A stretch of 5,203 nucleotides of DNA from an uncultured Phascolarctobacterium sp. (GTDB lineage Bacteria > Bacillota > Negativicutes > Acidaminococcales > Acidaminococcaceae): NCBI GenBank assembly GCA_937901335.1, contig CALCHC010000054.1, forward strand, positions 1 through 5,203. Direction: 5' to 3'. The position numbers and the translations under genes were made by a program. Under the pieces are notes generated by a model. That model worked only from the letters and a program-made list of their open reading frames with translations. It had not been told where the DNA came from and searched no databases. Positions 4,949 through 5,203 of the stretch are shown in pieces. How positions within the stretch are numbered: position 1 is the first letter of the stretch; each line of letters starts with the position of its first letter.

Positions 4949-5203
4949 ATGAAAGAAAACATTAAGATACTTGCCAATAGAGTAAAAATGTTGCGTATGA
5001 GAAAAGGGGTTTCTCAAACAAGAATGGCTGAAGAAATTGGTGTGAGTCAAACTAATTTGAGCAATATGGAATCTGGCAGAACCGCCATTACTATCCAAAA
5101 CTTGTTTAAAATCCAAAAGGTACTTGGCTGCAAGATGACAGATTTTTTCGTTGACTTTGATGGTGAAGAACCGAAGAAGGAAGAAAAAATTGAAGGCAAA
5201 GAA
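4949..5203 (+). CDS. XRE/Cro-CI family helix-turn-helix regulator, 3'-truncated by window edge
   Basis: The frame opens with ATG at 4949 and stays open for 85 codons to the end of the window. The HTH occupies about residues 6-66: ILANRVKMLRMRKGVSQTRM, AEEIGVSQTNLSNMESGRTA, LFKIQKVLGCKMTDFF. A charged stretch follows (EEPKKEEKIEGKE), perhaps a linker to a further part beyond the edge. The SD is weak: AGGG at 4933-4936, 12 bases upstream. An in-frame TTG at 4937 is followed at once by a stop, so ATG 4949 is the first usable start. The promoter carries putative operators, so self-repression or control by the divergent XRE gene is likely by analogy with phage-type regulators. The full size and any effector domain are unknown. 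Confidence 0.85.
   Translation, partial: MKENIKILANRVKMLRMRKGVSQTRMAEEIGVSQTNLSNMESGRTAITIQNLFKIQKVLGCKMTDFFVDFDGEEPKKEEKIEGKE

Overview
The window is AT-rich, uses strong AGGAGG-type ribosome binding sites and TTGACA/TATAAT-type promoters, and encodes proteins typical of Firmicutes. A low-GC Firmicute is well supported. Negativicutes or a gut Clostridium relative is a guess from gene content only.

Layout. (1) 2-1108, +: the C-terminal three quarters of a ComM/YifB AAA+ ATPase, running in from the left edge. (2) 1223-1546, +: a small XRE-type DNA-binding protein with a TTG start. (3) 1687-3965, +: a compact three-gene operon made of an ACT-domain protein, its usual partner DUF711/UPF0210 ('PFL family'), and endonuclease III (nth). 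The ACT stop codon lies in the DUF711 ribosome binding site, and DUF711 and nth overlap by one base. A hairpin at 3971-3999 closes the operon. (4) 3992-4345: a densely packed region best read as an undescribed type I toxin-antitoxin-like locus. A 31-residue single-span membrane peptide on the minus strand has its own promoter and a structured leader of about 105 nt. A convergent plus-strand RNA of about 95 nt, with its own promoter and a strong terminator, is antisense to the last codons and 3' region of the peptide mRNA. The first ~30 nt of the peptide mRNA and the start of the antisense RNA carry the same bipartite sequence. Because the genes converge, the peptide mRNA 5' end is therefore complementary to its own 3' region. 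(5) 4367-4422: a large bidirectional terminator. (6) 4404-4748, -: a second XRE regulator. (7) 4749-4948: a divergent control region with a near-consensus plus-strand promoter and exact 12-nt repeats, one overlapping the -10. (8) 4949-5203, +: a third XRE regulator, cut by the right edge.

How the parts fit. The left and middle genes are chromosomal housekeeping or DNA-metabolism genes (ComM in recombination of incoming DNA, Nth in base-excision repair, ACT/DUF711 of unknown job). The part right of nth looks accessory: a small membrane peptide with antisense RNA control, then two divergent phage- or island-style repressors. No transposase, integrase, tRNA, rRNA or CRISPR array is visible. The peptide/antisense locus is the part most worth testing.
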